A stretch of 64,000 nt of DNA, from positions 1 through 64,000 of the forward strand of contig DATKCF010000002.1 in assembly GCA_035513345.1 (NCBI GenBank), written 5' to 3'. Shown here one piece after another: positions 59,191 to 64,000 of the stretch. The notes under the pieces are model-generated. The model did not search any database and was not told the origin of the DNA. It saw nothing but the letters and a program-made list of their open reading frames with translations. The position numbers were made by a program, and so were the translations under genes. This DNA is from DATKCF01 sp035513345. Lineage in GTDB: Bacteria; Gemmatimonadota; Gemmatimonadetes; Longimicrobiales; RSA9. Every line of letters begins with the position of its first letter. Within the stretch, counting starts at the first letter, position 1.

Positions 59191-59863
59191 TGAAAGGCGG
59201 GTGGACGAATCGGTGACAGTTTTCTTCGCAGTGCTCCAGCAGACCGACCTGATCGCGGCCCAGCTCGACCGCATGGCCACGATGATGATGGTGCTCGCGA
59301 TATCCGCTGTCATCGTCGGCCTGTTGAGCGCGATCACGTTGATCGTCAGCCTCATGACGATGCGGTCGGCATCGAAACTGATGAAGACCATCGAGTCGCA
59401 GATCGAGCGGCTCGCGCCGAAAACCGATCCGCTGATCGAGAAGCTGACGCGTCTTACCGATGACGCGCGCGGCGTGACCGACAGCGTTCGCCGGCGAGTC
59501 ACCGACCTGATGGACACCATTTCGGATGTGAACGAGGCGCTCCGTGGCGCACACCGCGCGGCGGACACGCGTGTCCGCGAGTTCGCGGCCGTCCTCGACG
59601 TCGTGCAGTCGGAGACGGAGGAAGTGCTGCTCGATGGCGCGGCCACTGCACGAGGGGTCCACGCAACCGCGGAAGCGCTGCGAGGCGCGGCCCACCCGAG
59701 CCGCCACGGCGTTCCCCGGCATGCCATGGATCCCCACGCGCAGGCTGGGGCACAGCCGGACGGTGTCGATGATGATGACGATGCCGAAGCCGCCGAACCC
59801 GAAGGCGCACCGGCCATCGCGGACACCGCAACGGTGTCCGATCGCGAACCGAAGGATGACTGA
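59177..59863 (+). CDS. Membrane-anchored coiled-coil protein (DUF948-like)
   Basis: A 228 aa protein with one hydrophobic span (~residues 36-60, MMMVLAISAVIVGLLSAITLIVSLM) and a long coiled coil (~62-160) with heptads such as MKTIESQIERLAPKTDPLIEKLTRLTDDAR and DSVRRRVTDLMDTI. The C-terminal 60 residues are Pro/Ala/Asp-rich. This layout resembles DUF948 proteins. ATG 59177 overlaps the previous stop; GTG 59213 (VTVFFAVLQQTD), with a purine-rich stretch upstream, may be the real start. Role unknown. Confidence 0.7.
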   Translation: MFSHDERRVDESVTVFFAVLQQTDLIAAQLDRMATMMMVLAISAVIVGLLSAITLIVSLMTMRSASKLMKTIESQIERLAPKTDPLIEKLTRLTDDARGVTDSVRRRVTDLMDTISDVNEALRGAHRAADTRVREFAAVLDVVQSETEEVLLDGAATARGVHATAEALRGAAHPSRHGVPRHAMDPHAQAGAQPDGVDDDDDAEAAEPEGAPAIADTATVSDREPKDD

Positions 59864-60089
59864 GCGCCGATTCGACCTGCCGGATGCCGGCTGGGCGTTC
59901 CTGATCGGCGCCATTACAGGCGTGGGTGCTGTGCTTCTGCTGCGGGGCGGTGAGGATGATACGGATCTCGTGATCCGGAACCTGCGCGATCAGGGGGTCC
60001 CGGCGCATCGCATGTCCGATCGGCGCGCCCGTGAGCTGGGCGACGTCGTTGCAGTCTCGCGCAGGATCCGGAGCCGGGACGGATTGTGA
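59856..60089 (+). CDS. Small single-span membrane protein
   Basis: A 77 aa protein: MTERRFDLPDAGWAFLIGAITGVGAVLLLRGGEDD gives one hydrophobic segment (~13-31), followed by a basic/acidic cytoplasmic tail (LRDQGVPAHRMSDRRARELGDVVAVSRRIRS). The start overlaps the previous gene by eight bases and its stop overlaps the next gene by GTGA, so it is embedded in the operon. It resembles small YtxH-like membrane proteins that often follow DUF948 genes, but this is uncertain. Confidence 0.65.
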   Translation: MTERRFDLPDAGWAFLIGAITGVGAVLLLRGGEDDTDLVIRNLRDQGVPAHRMSDRRARELGDVVAVSRRIRSRDGL

Positions 60090-61039
60090 CCGTGAACGCC
60101 GGGCGGCGGGCTCTGCGGATCGGTACAGCCTTCGTCGTGGCCGTCATCCTGCTGGGCCTGCTTCCCGATCAGGCCTGGGCCTTCGGTCCCGCGACGCACG
60201 TGTTCCTGGGCAGCCGCCTGCTCGACAACCTGCACCTGCTGCCCGCGGGCATGGCCGAACTGATCCGCGTCCACCCGCAGAGCTTCCTGTACGGGTCAAT
60301 GGCCGCCGACATCTCGTTCGCGAAGAAATACGTGCCGGCCGGCAGGCATTGCCATTTCTGGCACGTCGGCGAGGAGATCCTCGCGTCGGCGGACAACGAC
60401 CGGCTGCGCGCTGTGGCCTGGGGCTATCTGGGCCACCTCGCCGCCGACACCATCGCACACAACTTCTTCGTGCCTCGCCAGCTCCTGCTCACCAGCAGCA
60501 GCAAGGCGCTCGGCCACGGCTACTGGGAACACAGGATGGACGTGCACCTCGGCGAGACGTGGACTGCCGCCGCGCGCGAGGTCGTTCTCGAATACGACCA
60601 CTCCGAAGCCGACAACCTGTTCGACCAGGTACTGAGCGGTACGATCTTCTCCTTCGAGACGAACCGCCGGATATTCCGCGGCATGATCCGCGTCCAGGAC
60701 AACGACCGCTGGCGCGCCGCGTTCGACCGCGTGCTCCAGAGTTCGCGCTGGGATCTTTCCGACGCTACGGTCCGGGCCTACATGTCGATCGCGTTCGACT
60801 TCCTGGTCGACTATTACCTGCGCCGCCGCGAATCGCACCCGGCGGGTCTCGATCCGATCGGCGAGTTCAATCTCGGGCTGGCCAAGAAGGTTCGCCGGCT
60901 CGCCATCCGCGAGGCAGCCATGGGTCAGCAGCCGCCGCTGCTGACTCTCGCCGATGACTTCTTCCCGCTTCCGACCGTCGACCTCGGGTACTGGAGCAGT
61001 ACGCTGGCGAACGCGAACGGCGCCGGCGTCCTGCCGTAG
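60086..61039 (+). CDS. Zinc-dependent phospholipase C-family exported protein
   Basis: A 317 aa protein with a signal peptide (residues ~1-32, AFVVAVILLGLLPDQAWA). The mature part starts FGPATHVFLGSRLLDNL and has YGSMAADISFAK, HCHFWHVGEEIL, YLGHLAADTIAHNFFVP and GHGYWEHRMDVH. These His/Asp motifs correspond to the metal ligands of the zinc-dependent phospholipase C / S1-P1 nuclease fold. The first mature residue is Phe rather than the Trp ligand of classical PLC. The start is GTG 60086 (GTGA overlap). It may hydrolyse phospholipids in the periplasm or outside; the substrate is unknown. Confidence 0.82.
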   Translation: MTVNAGRRALRIGTAFVVAVILLGLLPDQAWAFGPATHVFLGSRLLDNLHLLPAGMAELIRVHPQSFLYGSMAADISFAKKYVPAGRHCHFWHVGEEILASADNDRLRAVAWGYLGHLAADTIAHNFFVPRQLLLTSSSKALGHGYWEHRMDVHLGETWTAAAREVVLEYDHSEADNLFDQVLSGTIFSFETNRRIFRGMIRVQDNDRWRAAFDRVLQSSRWDLSDATVRAYMSIAFDFLVDYYLRRRESHPAGLDPIGEFNLGLAKKVRRLAIREAAMGQQPPLLTLADDFFPLPTVDLGYWSSTLANANGAGVLP

Positions 61040-61083
61040 TCGATACCCGGCCTGTGGCTGCTGATCGAGGCGACCCGACGATG

Positions 61084-62528
<1,445 letters not shown>

Positions 62529-62532
<4 letters not shown>

Positions 62533-63962
62533 GCTGTCAGTGCCGCTTCGAGCCCGGCGGCCGCGCGGACCATGAGGTCTTCGCGCCACACGTCGGCGAT
62601 GAACTGGCCACCGACCGGCAGGCCGGCAGCTTCACCGATCGGCAGAGACAGCGCCGGCGTCCCCGCAAGGTTCGCAGTGACCGTGTACACGTCGGACAGG
62701 TACATGCGGTACGGATCGTCGACACGTTCGCCGATCCCGAACGGCGGCGCGGGCGCTGTCGGAGTGAACAGCACATCGACACCGTCAGCAAAGACGCGGC
62801 GGATGTCGCCCGCGATAGTGCGCCGGACCTGCTGCGCGCGGTGGTAGTACCGGTCCTGATAGCCGGCCGAGAGGACGAACGTGCCGAGCATGACACGGCG
62901 CTTGACTTCGGGCCCGAACGCAGCGCGCGTCATCTCCCACACGTCGGCCGTCGTTCGCGCGCTATCCGGCCGCGGTCCGTAACGAACACCGTCGTATCTC
63001 GCGAGATTGCTCGAGGCCTCCGCGGGCGCGATGATGTAGTATGCGGGGATCGCAAACCGGCTGCTGGGCAGGCTCACCGGCCGGATGATGGCGCCAGCGG
63101 AGCGCATCGCCGTGATCGCACGGTCGCACGCCGTCCGCACGGCCGCATCAAGACCCTCGCCGTAGTACTCGCGGGGAACCCCGACCGTGAGTCCGTCCAG
63201 ACCGCGTTGCAAGGCATCGGCCAGTACTGGCGCATCGCGCCGGTCACTGGTTGCATCGAGCGGATCGTGACCGGAAATGACGTCGAGAACGAGCGTCGCA
63301 TCCGACACCGTCCTGCCGAACGTGCCGACCTGATCCAGCGATGACGCGAACGCGACCAGACCGTAGCGACTCACGCGGCCCCACGTCGGCTTGATGCCGA
63401 CGACGCCGCAGAAGGATGCGGGCTGCCGCACCGATCCGCCCGTATCGGAGCCGAGTGCCACGGGCACGAGGCCGGCCGCCACGGCGGCAGCCGAGCCGCC
63501 CGACGAACCGCCCGGCACTCGCGTCCGGTCGTGCGGGTTGAGCGTCGGTCCGTACGCCGAGTTCTCCGTCGACGAGCCCATCGCAAACTCGTCCATGTTG
63601 GTCTTCGCGACAACGACAGCGCCCGCTGCGTGCAGCCTGCGCACGACCGTCGCTTCGTACGGCGACACCCAGCCTTCCAGGATGCGCGACCCGCACGTGG
63701 TCGGCATGTCGAGAGTGCACAGGTTGTCCTTGACGGCAACGGGCACACCGGCGAGTCGTCCGACGCGGCCCTCCCGGGCCAGCGCATCGACTTCGCTCGC
63801 ACGCCTCATGGCGGCATCACCGCCGACCGAGAGAATCGCGTTGAGGCCGCCGGTTCGCGCGGCTTCACCGACGCGCTCGAGCGCGCCGGCGATCGTCGAC
63901 CTCGCTTCCCGCGTTCCGCTGGACACGGCCCGCGCGATCGCCGCCGCGCTCTCCTCTGTCAC
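62529..63962 (-). CDS. gatA: Asp-tRNA(Asn)/Glu-tRNA(Gln) amidotransferase subunit A (GatA)
   Basis: The amidase subunit of GatCAB. It has the amidase signature with Lys in VPVAVKDNL, GSSTENSAYGPTLNP, GGSSGGSAAAVAAGLVPVALGSDTGGSVRQPASFCGVVGIKPTWG (Ser-cisSer-Lys triad) and the later GLDGLTVGVPREYY. It is 477 aa and full length. Start GTG 63962 overlaps the preceding stop as GTGA. Together with gatB it implies that Gln- or Asn-tRNA is made by transamidation in this organism. Confidence 0.97.
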
Positions 63963-64000
63963 GGCCGCGACGCGTTCGCGTCGTCGTCCAACGCGGCCAG
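63959..64000 (-). CDS. 3' end of gene upstream of gatA, probably gatC (fragment)
   Basis: Only 13 codons plus a TGA stop, reading LAALDDDANASRP, are in the window. The stop overlaps the gatA GTG (GTGA), the usual gatC-gatA junction. The sequence alone is too short to identify the protein. Confidence 0.4.
   Translation of the reverse strand: MAALDDDANASRP

Overview
The window is a gene-dense, high-GC stretch of a bacterial chromosome made almost entirely of housekeeping genes. No insertion sequence, prophage, CRISPR array, rRNA or tRNA was found. The cell envelope looks Gram-negative: there is a heptose-bisphosphate phosphatase for LPS, several lipobox proteins and an MreBCD/RodA set. The DUF4159/DUF4175/TPR block, the archaeal-type ProS and the general gene content suggest Gemmatimonadota or a related phylum. 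That assignment is an inference, not a measurement. Nearly all genes lie on the minus strand, are packed with 1-14 nt overlaps, and read from high to low coordinates. No stretch over 300 bases lacks a gene; the longest gaps are about 190 nt (28119-28309 and 57521-57713).

Layout in coordinate order. 1-5134: purH (cut by the window edge), purN, an MBL hydrolase, nadA, an ErpA/IscA-type Fe-S carrier and gmhB. 5127-13290: selA (selenocysteine synthesis), an Ig-like lipoprotein, valS, a single-span proline-rich protein, a class I aminotransferase and a fumarylacetoacetase-family protein. 13303-17125: a JAMM (RadC-like) domain fused to a DinG helicase, and an exported protein of the family often labelled asparagine synthetase B. 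17142-24067: TPR protein, DUF4175 membrane protein with a Gln/Gly tandem repeat, DUF4159 protein and rsmI. 24150-29082: trxA, a plus-strand methylmalonyl-CoA epimerase, a lipoprotein, clpB and two plus-strand lipoproteins. 29086-37243: guaA, lysA, proS, a small membrane protein, hisS, folC and accD. 37285-42809: rodA, mreD, mreC, mreB, dut and ald. 42828-54304: M16 protease, pnp, rpsO, ribF, truB, rbfA, DUF503, infB, ylxQ, nusA and rimP, the classical translation/RNA operon. 54421-57520: an OsmC-family gene with an in-frame TGA, a four-Cys mini-protein, pgeF, a coiled-coil protein and murA. 57714-61039 (plus strand): a nitrilase-type glutaminase, a degenerate NAD synthetase-like protein, two small membrane proteins and a zinc-dependent phospholipase C-type protein. 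61084-64000: gatB, gatA and a few codons of the preceding gene.

The most notable observation is the OsmC gene at 54421-54885. One in-frame TGA sits exactly where the family has its peroxidatic cysteine. It is followed by a stem-loop with the geometry of a bacterial SECIS element, and selA is encoded in the same window. I read this as a selenocysteine-containing OsmC peroxidase that ordinary gene calling would split into two fragments. Other points worth a second look are the JAMM-DinG fusion with an incomplete Fe-S cysteine set, MurA with Asp instead of the fosfomycin-target Cys, a NadE-like protein without its PP-loop, and an intrinsic terminator 13 nt upstream of the rimP start codon.
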